In this document: piece after piece, positions 11,001 through 18,520 of the stretch
Numbering within the stretch: position 1 is the stretch's first letter
Layout of the letters: each line of letters starts with the position of its first letter
DNA from: Aestuariibacter sp. GS-14
GTDB taxonomy: Bacteria; Pseudomonadota; Gammaproteobacteria; Enterobacterales; Alteromonadaceae
Assembly: GCF_006494365.1 (NCBI RefSeq)
Contig: NZ_VHIP01000018.1
Coordinates: forward strand, 25,939-89,938
DNA: 64,000 nt
Direction: 5' to 3'
Translations under genes and position numbers: made by a program
Notes under the pieces: model-generated
What the model was told of the DNA's origin: nothing
The model's input: only the letters and a program-made list of their open reading frames with translations
The model's database searches: none

Positions 11001-11229
11001 TGTATTGCCGATTTTGTTTGAAACCAGTCTTCAAGCCAAGTTTGTTATCCCTATGGCCGCAGCACTGGGGTCATCGGTACTTTACGCCACACTGGTAACA
11101 CTGATACTGGTGCCTTGTTTGTACCTGATTTTGCAGGATATTAGCAATGGCGTAAAATGGCTGATAGATGGCGCTGCGCGCACCAAACAAAAACTGTTTC
11201 CGCAGTCGCCCCAATCTTCTGATCTTTGA
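8080..11229 (+). CDS. RND-family efflux pump (AcrB/HAE type)
   Basis: The 1049-residue product is a proton-driven inner-membrane transporter. An N-terminal helix (residues 20-40) and a first porter domain opening with AQYPGASPQEIEESI are followed by six helices including the GIVVDDAIVIGE proton-relay segment (Asp-Asp, helix 4; around residue 408). A second porter domain and six further helices, with GVVINDSLVMTDYINQKR, complete the duplicated fold. GGAAGG lies nine bases before the ATG. It forms a two-gene unit with the adaptor. The family extrudes drugs, metals or organic compounds; substrate cannot be deduced. A 9-bp-stem hairpin follows at 11240-11270. Confidence 0.95.
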   Translation: MKDPLDTQSGLIAWFARNPVAANLLMFFILIMGATGYGSIQRQMFPNIEINYINISAQYPGASPQEIEESILIKIEESLKDVSEIKRTISRAYRNNGRVSLEIDKDEELADVLDKVKLRVDSIATFPADMEPVTISQAEFQQQVYEMALVGDIPLEELKPIAREIEDELLQLSSISLANARVPTDEIGIEVKPEMLRMYNLTISDVANAINQYSANVSAGQLRTDAGLVSVRIENQYYDGDEFASIPVKVGPDGAKVLLSDIAVIKDGFTEGERYFRYTGQNAVLIAVNATKSQNIVPIAETVKNYMAHKNEELPAGLKLKELVDMTYYLNARLEMMLNNLIQGAILVAMMLTLFLRFRLAFWVMVGLPLCFLGAVMLMPMFSVSVNILSLFAFIMVLGIVVDDAIVIGESAYSEIESKGGGVDNVIRGAKRVATPATFGVLTTIAVFAPFTLSSGPEGEFFYNIAVVVILCLTFSLIESKLILPAHIANIKFQPVKPNGWRVKFNNRFNAFVNGPYRRTVTRAIEIRWLVLAIFIALLMLSWGLVAGNHVRIVPNPKVPHDFPSIGIEMNENVSDMATIEALKTIEKVIWDIEEQTIREYGSGMIKDLLAFNESRTEARLVIPLVDEDKRHFNTFELARKWRENIPEIPGMKSFSIEDDVNGGGDDGEFGYLIYGADIKSLNEAGLRFIQMLQQEKGLYDISSTIDPASKEVRMTLLPAAYELGLTLRSIANQVGLSFYGGEAQRVIRDGEEVRVMVRYPRLTRERFSDLKYTVIQTPSGVEVLLGDVVALSEEPGISYIRREEGFRSVYIWGAIDEELVEPNAVVSTIDEKILPALLEEYPDIQMQLGGDIEEQQAQQDEQVMFFTAAMIMVYILLAIPLKSYGQPIIIMSVIPFSLTGAIWSHFLLDLDLSLMSTFGLIAAAGVVINDSLVMTDYINQKRAEGYSILDAARQAGSARFRAITLTSITTFAGVLPILFETSLQAKFVIPMAAALGSSVLYATLVTLILVPCLYLILQDISNGVKWLIDGAARTKQKLFPQSPQSSDL

Positions 11230-11239
11230 CGTATAAACC

Positions 11240-11270
11240 GCATCAGGTGTTGCATAGCATTACCTGATGC
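11240..11270 (+). terminator. possible intrinsic terminator after the RND pump
   Basis: Perfect 9-bp stem (GCATCAGGT / ACCTGATGC) with a 13-base loop. The T-run after it is weak (GTCTTTA), so it may only attenuate transcription into the acetyltransferase gene. Confidence 0.45.
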
Positions 11271-11288
11271 GTCTTTAGGATTTGAATA

Positions 11289-11771
11289 ATGACTTGTACA
11301 ATTCGACCGGCCGTTATTGACGATACGGCAACCATTCTGCACTTTATTCGCGAGCTGGCCATATACGAAAAGGCCGAAGACGAGGCGAAAGCCACTCCTC
11401 AGCATGTTCATAACACCCTGTTCTGCGATAATCCCAAAGCCCATGCGATTATTTGTGAGCTGAACGGTGAACCGGTTGGCTTTGCAGTGTATTTTTTCAG
11501 TTATTCCACCTGGCAGGGCCAGTATGGTATTTATTTAGAAGATTTGTATGTATCGCAATCCCACCGAGGGATTGGTGCGGGCAAACTATTGCTCACTGCA
11601 CTAGCGAAAATAGCGGTAGATAACCAATGTGGACGGTTTGAATGGAGCGTGCTTGACTGGAACCAGCCCGCCATCGATTTTTATGAATCTCTGGGTGCAA
11701 AGCCACAAAGCGAGTGGATAAAGTACCGGCTTGATGGTCAGGCTCTGCTCGAATTAGCCGCTAAAGCCTGA
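11289..11771 (+). CDS. GNAT acetyltransferase, SSAT/thialysine-acetyltransferase-like
   Basis: The 160-residue protein transfers an acetyl group from acetyl-CoA to an amine. The GNAT core is clear: beta-4 segment YLEDLYV, followed by the acetyl-CoA pyrophosphate loop SHRGIGAGKLL (R/Q-x-x-G-x-G/A type) near residues 88-98, and the C-terminal W-x-V-x-x-x-N-x-x-A-x-x-F-Y motif. The phrases IRELAIYEK and GIYLEDLYV are typical of the spermidine/diamine N-acetyltransferase (SAT1/SAT2-like) branch, so a polyamine or lysine-analogue substrate is a reasonable inference, not proven. It may be read from the RND operon promoter or alone. It converges with the CBS gene. Confidence 0.9.
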   Translation: MTCTIRPAVIDDTATILHFIRELAIYEKAEDEAKATPQHVHNTLFCDNPKAHAIICELNGEPVGFAVYFFSYSTWQGQYGIYLEDLYVSQSHRGIGAGKLLLTALAKIAVDNQCGRFEWSVLDWNQPAIDFYESLGAKPQSEWIKYRLDGQALLELAAKA

Positions 11772-11780
11772 TGTAACAGC

Positions 11781-11812
11781 CAAAGGCGCCTGACTCAGGA
11801 CATGCGCCTTTG
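11781..11812. terminator. bidirectional hairpin between convergent genes
   Basis: CAAAGGCGC / GCGCCTTTG (9 bp, 14-base loop) straddles the 3' ends of the acetyltransferase gene and the convergent CBS gene. No long T-run is present. Confidence 0.45.
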
Positions 11813-12220
11813 TGCTACCGATGCGGCAAAATACTTAAAAATATCCCGCCAGCTTATTATGCCAATCGGCTTGCCACGCTCATCCAGCACCGGTAAACAA
11901 GAAATTTTATGTTTATTAAACAATTCAATGGCTTTAACCATTGTATCTGTGGATTTTAAGGTAATTAATTCCCGCGACATGATCTGATGCACGCGTTTAT
12001 CCAGCGTTGCCCGATCGCGAATTCGTTCGGTTACGGTATCAATGAAAGGACTGATAGCTTTAAGGTAATCGCGGTCAGACACCACGCCCACCAAACGGTT
12101 TTCCTCGACTACCAGTAAATGATGAAATCCGCTGGCTTCAAAAATGTGCCGAACAGTATCCAGTGAGTCATCCATCATGACGCACACCACACGCTTGGTC
12201 ATAATACTGGCAATACTCAT
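11795..12220 (-). CDS. CBS-domain pair protein
   Basis: The 141-residue protein is almost entirely a Bateman module: two CBS repeats (about residues 6-65 and 78-135), the second ending with the typical LPVLDERGKPIGIISWRDIFKY phrase. Such stand-alone pairs bind adenosine nucleotides (AMP, ATP, SAM) and usually act as energy sensors or regulators of partner proteins; no partner is evident here. The ATG at 12220 is preceded by a strong GAGAGGGG ribosome site three bases upstream. It is monocistronic and divergent from the MMPL-type exporter at 12370. Confidence 0.9.
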   Translation of the reverse strand: MSIASIMTKRVVCVMMDDSLDTVRHIFEASGFHHLLVVEENRLVGVVSDRDYLKAISPFIDTVTERIRDRATLDKRVHQIMSRELITLKSTDTMVKAIELFNKHKISCLPVLDERGKPIGIISWRDIFKYFAASVAQRRMS

Positions 12221-12369
12221 ACACCCCTCTCTATCAATACGCCGACTGTGGAAAAACGCGAATCACCATGTCATAGTGTGAGTATACAACTCCGGTCACA
12301 AATAGGCAGTGTTGTAAGGCAAAATTGCTTTGCACGTTAAGGCCATTATAACAACACAAAGGACGTCAC

Positions 12370-14673
12370 ATGGCTAACAGGTCTGCATTCAGGCTGTATA
12401 ACTACCCCATTACCATTATTCTTATCAGTCTTATTGCTATCGCAGGTCTGGCAACCGGCGGCCAGTATTTGTACTTCCGCGGAGATTACAAAACCTTTTT
12501 CAGAGAAGACAACCCTCAGCGCGCTGCGTTCGAAGAAATGCAGGATACGTTTAATAAAACGGAGTCCGTTAATCTGCTCATCGTGCCAGACACCGGCAAT
12601 GTGTTTAATGCCAACACCCTGGATTTAATAAAATCCCTTACTGAACAGGCATGGCAAACACCCTATTCAATTCGGGTAAATTCTGTAACGAACTTTCAGC
12701 ACACCTACTCTGAAGGTGACGATCTGATCGTAGACAAACTTTACCCCGACTGGCAAACGTTGTCGGATGATCTCATCAACAATATTAAATCGGTAGCACT
12801 GACTGAACCCGACGTAGTAAATCGATTAGTGTCGCCCGACAGCCAGGTAGCAGTGATCAGTATTACGGTAAGAATGAGCGACGGCGACCAAACCAAAGAA
12901 GTAGCCGAAATTGCCCAGTTCATCAAAGCACTCACCAGCGAGACGGCGGCAACACATCCCGATCATCAGTTCCACCTTACCGGGGTGGTGATGCTAAACG
13001 ATGCATTCCAAATAGCGGCTAACGACGATGCCAGTACGCTGGTTCCTGCTATGTTTGCCATCATTATTATTTTAATTGGCGTGCTTCTGCGTTCCCTCTG
13101 GGCAGCGCTGGCAACGCTTTTAATTGTGGGAGCAACCATCGCTGCCACCATGGGTTTTGCTGGCTGGGCGGGGTTTTTCCTGAGTGTTTCAACCGTTAAT
13201 GTGCCCACCATGGTAATGACCTTAGCAGTAGCAGACTGCGTGCATATTATCGCGTCCTGGTTTCAACATATGCGCGACGGCATGTCTAAACAGGATGCCC
13301 TGCAACGCGCTATTACGCTTAACAAAATGCCGGTGATTATTACTTCCGTCACCACTTCCATTGGCTTTTTAACCCTTAACTTTTCCGATGTGCCCATTTT
13401 GGTGGATCTGGGCAATTTAACGGCTATTGGCGTTATGCTGGCCTGTTTACTGGCATTAACCCTGCTACCCGCACTGCTTTCTGTTATGCCGGTCAGGCCA
13501 CCGGCGAACCGCTCATCGGGCCTGGCATTGAATCTGATTGCGTTGGGTGAATGGGTAATTCGTTATTTCCGCCGAATTTTGCCTTATAGCGCTATTGTGT
13601 TTATTGCTGCAGTGATCCTTGCATCCACCAACCAACTTAACGACATCGCAATTAAGTACTTCAGCCAGGACAATACCTTTCGTCAGGCCGCCGATTATCA
13701 GTCGGACCATCTCAGTGGTCTGGCTACGATTGACTTTGCTATTTACACCGATGAAATGTCGGGGATTAATAAACCTGAAGTACTGACATCCGTTGCTGCA
13801 TTTACTGAATGGCTCAGAGTGCAACCAGAAGTGGATCATGTGTCATCGATTACGGATACCTATAAGAAGCTCAACAAGAACATGAATTTCGACAATCCGG
13901 ATTTCTACCAGTTACCTCTGGAAAAGGATTTAGCTGCGCAGTACCTGTTGTTATTTGAAATGTCCCTACCCTATGGCCTGGATCTGAACAACCAGATAGA
14001 CATGGACAAATCCGCCACGCGCATCAGCGTAACGTTGGATAACCTGGGCAGCAAGGAACTCACTGCGTTCGAACAGCGCGCAGCTAACTTTTTTCACAAG
14101 CTAGCGCCCGATTTGCGAATCACGGCTGCCAGTCCAGCACTCATGTTCGCACACATAGGCGAAACCAATATGCAAAGCATGCTGAAAGGTTCGCTGGTTG
14201 CTTTGGTACTGATTTCGATTCTGCTGATATTTGCCCTTAAATCCTTAAAACTAGGTTTGATCAGTCTGGTGCCTAATTTATTACCTGCGGGCCTTGGCTT
14301 TGGCATATGGGCCATGCTATCTGGCGAAATTAACATGGCGTTGTCGGTTGTACTTAGTATGACTCTGGGCATTATCGTGGATGATACCGTGCATTATTTG
14401 AGTAAGTACCGGGTAGCACGGGAACAGGGCAAGTCTGCAATAGAAGCCAACCGTTACGCGTTCAAAACCATTGGGCAGGCGCTGGTGGTTACCACATTTG
14501 TGCTGGCTATAGGCTTTGGTGTATTGAGCCTGTCCAGTTTTGCGCTGAATTCTGATATGGGTTTATTAACAGCTATTATACTGGTGAGTGCACTGGTCAT
14601 TGATCTGATATTCCTGCCAGCATTCCTGCTTTGGCTGGATAAGTCGGAAAATGACACAGCAACTACGCAATAA
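12370..14673 (+). CDS. RND-superfamily exporter, MMPL/patched type
   Basis: The 767-residue protein belongs to the shorter single-gene branch of RND transporters (MMPL, HpnN, patched-like), often called predicted RND exporters and associated with lipid or hydrophobic-molecule export. It has the duplicated layout: one N-terminal helix (residues 13-32), a periplasmic porter domain, then five to six helices with the charged helix-4 motif VADCVHII (around residue 290); a second helix near 400, a second porter domain, and a final helical bundle with LGIIVDDTVHYLSKY. AAAGGA lies 7 bases before the ATG. No adaptor gene is adjacent, in line with this branch. Substrate unknown. Confidence 0.88.
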   Translation: MANRSAFRLYNYPITIILISLIAIAGLATGGQYLYFRGDYKTFFREDNPQRAAFEEMQDTFNKTESVNLLIVPDTGNVFNANTLDLIKSLTEQAWQTPYSIRVNSVTNFQHTYSEGDDLIVDKLYPDWQTLSDDLINNIKSVALTEPDVVNRLVSPDSQVAVISITVRMSDGDQTKEVAEIAQFIKALTSETAATHPDHQFHLTGVVMLNDAFQIAANDDASTLVPAMFAIIIILIGVLLRSLWAALATLLIVGATIAATMGFAGWAGFFLSVSTVNVPTMVMTLAVADCVHIIASWFQHMRDGMSKQDALQRAITLNKMPVIITSVTTSIGFLTLNFSDVPILVDLGNLTAIGVMLACLLALTLLPALLSVMPVRPPANRSSGLALNLIALGEWVIRYFRRILPYSAIVFIAAVILASTNQLNDIAIKYFSQDNTFRQAADYQSDHLSGLATIDFAIYTDEMSGINKPEVLTSVAAFTEWLRVQPEVDHVSSITDTYKKLNKNMNFDNPDFYQLPLEKDLAAQYLLLFEMSLPYGLDLNNQIDMDKSATRISVTLDNLGSKELTAFEQRAANFFHKLAPDLRITAASPALMFAHIGETNMQSMLKGSLVALVLISILLIFALKSLKLGLISLVPNLLPAGLGFGIWAMLSGEINMALSVVLSMTLGIIVDDTVHYLSKYRVAREQGKSAIEANRYAFKTIGQALVVTTFVLAIGFGVLSLSSFALNSDMGLLTAIILVSALVIDLIFLPAFLLWLDKSENDTATTQ

Positions 14674-14988
14674 TTGAGTTTAATAAGCGAGTGTGATGAT
14701 GCTTAACTGTTAGGGCCTGTTGTTCTTTGCTGTTCAATTTTGCAGCAGTCCGTGTGTCATTTAGACAAGGCGACTGTTTGCAGGTCTAGTGGACTAAATC
14801 AAAAACAGTCAACACAGTATAAATGATACACGCTAGCCGGCTACGGGCGCTGCCCGAAGGGGTCGTCATGAAAGCATTTTACTCTTTGTCACAGCCCTTT
14901 GACGCAGAACAACTATGCCTGCAGGGCTGTTTCGCGATTAAAATGCTTTCATATAGACCAAAAGTTGTACAGCGAAGAACAACAGGCC
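14674..14988. other. intergenic region occupied by a repeat element
   Basis: Nothing protein-coding is convincing here. Almost the whole gap is the palindrome-rich element described at 14711-14991. A 65-codon plus-strand frame starting at 14823 runs through the repeat and out into the neighbouring gene and has no family features. Confidence 0.6.
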
Positions 14989-14991
14989 CTA
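14711..14991. repeat. MITE-like cloverleaf palindromic element (family A)
   Basis: Terminal inverted repeats of 23 bp, beginning TAGGGCCTGTTGTTCTT, occupy 14711-14733 and 14969-14991 with one mismatch. Inside are several further hairpins: an 8-bp stem (14772-14779 with 14803-14810), a 10-bp palindrome TAGCCGGCTA (14834-14843), CGGGC-GCT-GCCCG (14845-14857), and a long arm with a perfect 14-bp stem (14868-14881 with 14939-14952) that encloses ACAGCCCT/AGGGCTGT (14891-14898, 14923-14930). No transposase is encoded. The right end lies inside the neighbouring GAF gene and contributes its TAG stop codon (14989-14991). It could be a non-autonomous transposon or a structured RNA/termination element. 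Confidence 0.75.
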
Positions 14992-15495
14992 GGCCAGATT
15001 GCGAATGTTTGAAAAAATAGACACGATTCTGGCCGCGCGTTTAAGGTTAGCTAAATCGTCGTCACTCCATTGCACAATTTCGCCCACGCTTTCACAACAA
15101 ATTATGCCAAATGGCGCAAAATCATTGCTGAAAATGTAATCCAGTAAGGAGTACACATTAACGGCAGGAAAGTAATTTTTATTAAAACACCGGGTAAACG
15201 GGTGATTACGTGCATCTGGTGCACGAATAACATCGGACGCTAGAATAGCATTAAAATACTCAGGGTAATCTTCCGCTTTTAACACTACGCCTTCAGGCTC
15301 GGTAAATTCCCCATCGGCTAACATGGCTGTGCAAGTTATAGTCGTTTTCAGCTGATCAAACTTCCATAAACTGACGCGGTTAGCCCCTTCAATGGTATCG
15401 GCTATGGCATAACACACCATTCTCAGTTGTTTGGATTGTTCAAGACTGGGATTGGACAAATTTATACTGAGCTGCGTGAGCGAATCGATATCCAT
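14989..15495 (-). CDS. GAF-domain protein
   Basis: The 168-residue protein is essentially one GAF domain, a small-molecule or redox sensing fold. The GAF signature is seen in the central ‘NRVSLWKFD’ strand and the late ‘FGIICCESVGEIVQWSDDDLANLKRAARIVS’ segment. It has no output domain of its own, so it would have to act on a partner protein. The same arrangement (GAF with Trp-Ser-Asp-Asp) occurs N-terminally in many c-di-GMP proteins, so this may be a detached sensor. Its TAG stop is the outermost codon of the repeat element 14711-14991, suggesting that the original 3' end was replaced by insertion; the GAF fold nevertheless looks complete. The ribosome site is weak. Confidence 0.78.
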   Translation of the reverse strand: MDIDSLTQLSINLSNPSLEQSKQLRMVCYAIADTIEGANRVSLWKFDQLKTTITCTAMLADGEFTEPEGVVLKAEDYPEYFNAILASDVIRAPDARNHPFTRCFNKNYFPAVNVYSLLDYIFSNDFAPFGIICCESVGEIVQWSDDDLANLKRAARIVSIFSNIRNLA

Positions 15496-15557
15496 TTATA
15501 TTTCTTAATTCGATGAGAGTCAGGTTATTAACTGTAGTCTAGTATAGTGCTAAAAAA

Positions 15558-15902
15558 TTAGGAAAACGTATCTATGTGAGGCTGGCCGCCATCTTCGTCA
15601 CAGTGGTGTTCGGTTTCCCCGTGGCTGTCGTAGGTAATGTCATCGTCAGCAGCTTCGTCCGACATCTGTTGTTCTGCCTGCTTTTGAGACTGATCCGACG
15701 GTTCCCCACCGCCCTCTTGTTTTCGCTGCAAGCGATACTGCTGCTGTTCACTCACCAATCGCTCTTCGTCATGGGTTTCCTTTTCTTCGTCCGACAGCTG
15801 TTTTGTGCGCGCTTCTTTGCTCACCCGTTTAACCCGTTCGTCTGCGACAACGGGGGTTTTCCCTTCTCTGGGGATCACAGAAAACAACAGATCGTTACTC
15901 AT
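15558..15902 (-). CDS. small acidic hydrophilic protein, unknown function
   Basis: I do not recognise a domain. The 114-residue product opens with MSNDLLFSVIPREGK, then becomes strongly charged and Gln/Glu-rich (residues 35-90, QQQYRLQRKQ and similar), and ends with an Asp/His-rich tail, so it is probably largely disordered or coiled coil and cytoplasmic. A plus-strand frame over the same bases is Arg/Phe-rich and looks like an artefact. The order of small GAF gene and this gene on the same strand suggests but does not prove co-transcription. The ribosome site is weak. Confidence 0.6.
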   Translation of the reverse strand: MSNDLLFSVIPREGKTPVVADERVKRVSKEARTKQLSDEEKETHDEERLVSEQQQYRLQRKQEGGGEPSDQSQKQAEQQMSDEAADDDITYDSHGETEHHCDEDGGQPHIDTFS

Positions 15903-16044
15903 TTCGCTATCATCCAGTCAGCGTTGAAATAAGATGCCCTATACATTTGGTCAAAATAACATCAACAACAAATGATTCATACCAAAATCGTAGCACTTAT
16001 AACTGTTTGATAGTGCATTTATGCCCCAATTCGTAGCAAAAGGC

Positions 16045-16073
16045 TTGCAATGATTGCGCGACTTGGCTATTGT
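16045..16073 (+). promoter_or_regulatory. candidate sigma-70 promoter of the his operon
   Basis: TTGCAA (16045-16050) and TATTGT (16068-16073) are separated by exactly 17 bases and each match four of six consensus bases. Transcription would begin about 16080, some 26 bases before the his leader peptide start. Confidence 0.5.
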
Positions 16074-16105
16074 TTGCGCGTCGAATTTTAGTGAACAGAT
16101 TTCAA

Positions 16106-16150
16106 ATGACTCAACGCGCCGCCATGCATCACCACCATCATAGAGCATAA
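16106..16150 (+). CDS. hisL: his operon leader peptide (HisL)
   Basis: The short frame reads MTQRAAMHHHHHRA, with five consecutive histidine codons (16127-16141) directly before the attenuator. Starvation for charged tRNA-His would stall the ribosome on these codons and let the downstream RNA fold into its antitermination form. The E. coli leader peptide has seven His codons; here there are five. The ribosome site is weak, as is common for leaders. Its role is transcriptional control rather than a functional peptide. Confidence 0.9.
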   Translation: MTQRAAMHHHHHRA

Positions 16151-16162
16151 CCTTTCAGGTTT

Positions 16163-16241
16163 GTGCTGGAAGGTTATTATTTCCTTCCAGTGGCGCAGAT
16201 ACAGTTATCGACCCCCGGAAGGAGACTTCCGGGGGTTTTTC
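16163..16241 (+). promoter_or_regulatory. his operon attenuator (pause, antiterminator, terminator)
   Basis: Four complementary segments are visible. A (16166-16173, CTGGAAGG) pairs with B (16183-16190, CCTTCCAG) as the pause hairpin. B can instead pair with C (GGAAGG at 16217-16222) as antiterminator. C with D forms the terminator stem ACCCCCGGAAG / CTTCCGGGGGT (16211-16221, 16226-16236) followed by TTTTT. With the His-codon leader peptide upstream this is a textbook transcription attenuator controlling hisG onward. Confidence 0.92.
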
Positions 16242-16285
16242 GTTTAAGGCGTACCAAATTCAGGACTTTACAGAGGAACATCACC

Positions 16286-17188
16286 ATGAGTGATAGCAGA
16301 AGATTACGTATTGCAATTCAAAAATCAGGTCGCCTGAGTGACGACAGCATTGCACTACTCAAAGCCATTGGCATTAAACTTAACATTCGTGATCGCCTGC
16401 TGATTGCCCATTCCACCAATGAAAATATTGACCTGCTGCGCGTCCGCGACGACGACATTCCCGGTTTGGTTATGGATGGCGTAGTTGACCTGGGATTCAT
16501 TGGCGAAAATGAGCTTGAAGAGAAAATGCTGGAACGCCGCGCTGCGGGCAAAGCCTCAGACTTCGAAGTACTGCGTCGTTTAGATTACGGCGGTTGCCGT
16601 TTATCGATTGCCGTTCCCAACGAATTTAACTACGAAAGTGTTAAATCACTGGAAGGCAAAAAAGTAGCCACTACATACCCTTACCTACTGGAGCGTTTCT
16701 TCAAAGAGAGCGGCGTTAATGCCAAAGCGGTAATGTTAACCGGTTCAGTAGAAGTAGCCCCTCGTGCAGGTGTGGCCCACGCAATCTGCGACCTGGTATC
16801 AACCGGCGCCACACTGGAAGCCAACGGCCTCAAGGAAGAAGAAGTGATATTCCGTTCAAAAGCCGTATTAATTCAACGCGCCGACGGTGAAATCAGCGAG
16901 GAAAAACAGGCGTTGATCAACCGCTTAGTGCCTCGTATCGACGGTGTGATTCAGGCAAAAGAAAGTAAGTACATCATGTTACACGCTCCCAAGGCTTATC
17001 TGGAACAGGTAAAAAGCCTGCTGCCAGGTGCGGAAAACCCAACAGTTCTGCCGCTGGCGGGCTCTGACGATACAGTAGCTATCCACGTGGTAAGCCCTGA
17101 GAATCTGTTCTGGGAAACCATGGAAAAATTAAAAGCACTGGGCTGCAGTTCAATTCTGGTAATGCCAATTGAAAAAATGATGGGTTAA
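16286..17188 (+). CDS. hisG: ATP phosphoribosyltransferase (long form)
   Basis: HisG joins ATP and PRPP in the first, feedback-inhibited step of histidine synthesis. At 300 residues it is the long, hexameric form with a C-terminal ACT-like regulatory domain (about residues 225-300, ending [10 protein letters not shown]), so no HisZ is needed. The N-terminus [19 protein letters not shown] and the PRPP loop region ‘[32 protein letters not shown]’ are typical. The ATG at 16286 is selected because GAGGAA lies nine bases upstream; the frame extends upstream through the attenuator and those codons cannot be coding. First structural gene of the operon. Confidence 0.97.
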   Translation: MSDSRRLRIAIQKSGRLSDDSIALLKAIGIKLNIRDRLLIAHSTNENIDLLRVRDDDIPGLVMDGVVDLGFIGENELEEKMLERRAAGKASDFEVLRRLDYGGCRLSIAVPNEFNYESVKSLEGKKVATTYPYLLERFFKESGVNAKAVMLTGSVEVAPRAGVAHAICDLVSTGATLEANGLKEEEVIFRSKAVLIQRADGEISEEKQALINRLVPRIDGVIQAKESKYIMLHAPKAYLEQVKSLLPGAENPTVLPLAGSDDTVAIHVVSPENLFWETMEKLKALGCSSILVMPIEKMMG

Positions 17189-17202
17189 CTGAGAGGTTAT
17201 CA

Positions 17203-18510
17203 ATGATTAACTGGTCAACGCTTTCCACTGCCGACAAAACCGCAGCGCTGTCGCGCCCGGCAATGGCAGACAGCGAGTCACTGCGCAATACCGTAGCGGG
17301 CATTCTGGCCGACGTAAAAGCGCGCGGCGACGACGCAGTGCTGGATTATACGCGCAAGTTTGATTGCCCTGAGCTGTCAGCGCTACCTTTGTCAGTTGAA
17401 GCGCGGGATGCGCTTGCAGCGCAAGTTTCTGCAGAGGTACAAAGTGCCATTCAAACCGCATTCAACAATGTAAAACAGTTCCACCAGGCACAATATCCTG
17501 AAGATATTCGCCTCACCACTACCCCTGGCGTGGTTTGCGAACAGCGCTTTACCGGCCTTGAAGCGGTTGGTCTTTACATCCCGGGCGGCAGTGCGCCATT
17601 GCCGTCTACGGTAATGATGCTTGGCGTCCCTTCGCTAGTTGCAGGCTGTGAGCGCCGCGTGCTGTGCACACCGCCCAATGCGCAACAGCGCATTGCACCG
17701 GAAATTGCCTACGCGGCCAAATTGTGTGGCATCGAAGAAATCTATTTGTGTGGTGGCGCGCAAGCCATTGCTGCAATGGCATTTGGCACTCACACCATAG
17801 CAAAGGTCGACAAGATCTTTGGCCCGGGTAACAGTTTTGTAACCGAAGCCAAACAACAGGTTAGTCAGCGAGCTGATGGCGCGGCCATCGACATGCCTGC
17901 TGGCCCATCTGAAGTACTGGTGCTGGCTGACGCCAATGCAAGTGCGGAATTCGTAGCATCTGACCTGCTTTCACAAGCAGAACACGGTCCGGATTCTCAG
18001 GCCATTCTGGTTTCAGAAAGTCAGGCGCTGATAGAGGCAACGAAAGCGGAAGTCACCGCTCAACTTGCGCGTTTGTCGCGTGAAAGTATTGCAAGCAAAG
18101 CCATGCAGAATGCCCGTTACATTCTGGCCGACTCAATAGAACAGGCCATTGAAGTCAGTAACGCTTATGCGCCGGAACACCTGATTGTGCAAATAGACAA
18201 CGCCCGGGATCATTTGCCAGCAATTAAACACGCCGGTTCTATTTTCTTAGGGCCATGGTCACCAGAAAGCGCTGGTGATTATGCGTCTGGTACTAATCAC
18301 GTGTTGCCTACCTATGGCTATGCCCGTAATTATTCCAGTTTGGGCCTGCTCGATTTTATGCGCCGCTACACCATTCAGGAGTTATCCGCTGACGGCATGC
18401 GCAATCTGGGCCCCGCTATAATGCAACTGGCTGATGCCGAAGGGTTAGACGCGCACCGCGATGCCGTGCGCTATCGCCTGGAAGCCTTGCAACGTAACGA
18501 TTCGAAGTAG
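17203..18510 (+). CDS. hisD: histidinol dehydrogenase
   Basis: HisD oxidises L-histidinol to L-histidine in two NAD+-dependent steps and is a zinc enzyme. The 435-residue protein shows the family landmarks: YIPGGSAPLPSTVMML (about residue 125), KIFGPGNSFVTEAKQQV, DMPAGPSEVLVLAD, the catalytic and zinc region SQAEHGPDSQAIL (residues 258-270) and ASGTNHVLPT near residue 365. It starts 14 bases after hisG with GAGAGG upstream. Confidence 0.97.
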   Translation: MINWSTLSTADKTAALSRPAMADSESLRNTVAGILADVKARGDDAVLDYTRKFDCPELSALPLSVEARDALAAQVSAEVQSAIQTAFNNVKQFHQAQYPEDIRLTTTPGVVCEQRFTGLEAVGLYIPGGSAPLPSTVMMLGVPSLVAGCERRVLCTPPNAQQRIAPEIAYAAKLCGIEEIYLCGGAQAIAAMAFGTHTIAKVDKIFGPGNSFVTEAKQQVSQRADGAAIDMPAGPSEVLVLADANASAEFVASDLLSQAEHGPDSQAILVSESQALIEATKAEVTAQLARLSRESIASKAMQNARYILADSIEQAIEVSNAYAPEHLIVQIDNARDHLPAIKHAGSIFLGPWSPESAGDYASGTNHVLPTYGYARNYSSLGLLDFMRRYTIQELSADGMRNLGPAIMQLADAEGLDAHRDAVRYRLEALQRNDSK

Positions 18511-18520
18511 AGATCCGTAT

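Noticed and set aside
14823-15020. 65-codon frame within repeat element A
   Set aside because: It runs through the palindromic arms and into the neighbouring gene; no similarity to a known small protein.
15576-15932. Plus-strand frame opposite the small acidic protein
   Set aside because: Composition (Phe, Leu, Arg rich) and lack of ribosome site indicate a shadow of the minus-strand gene.
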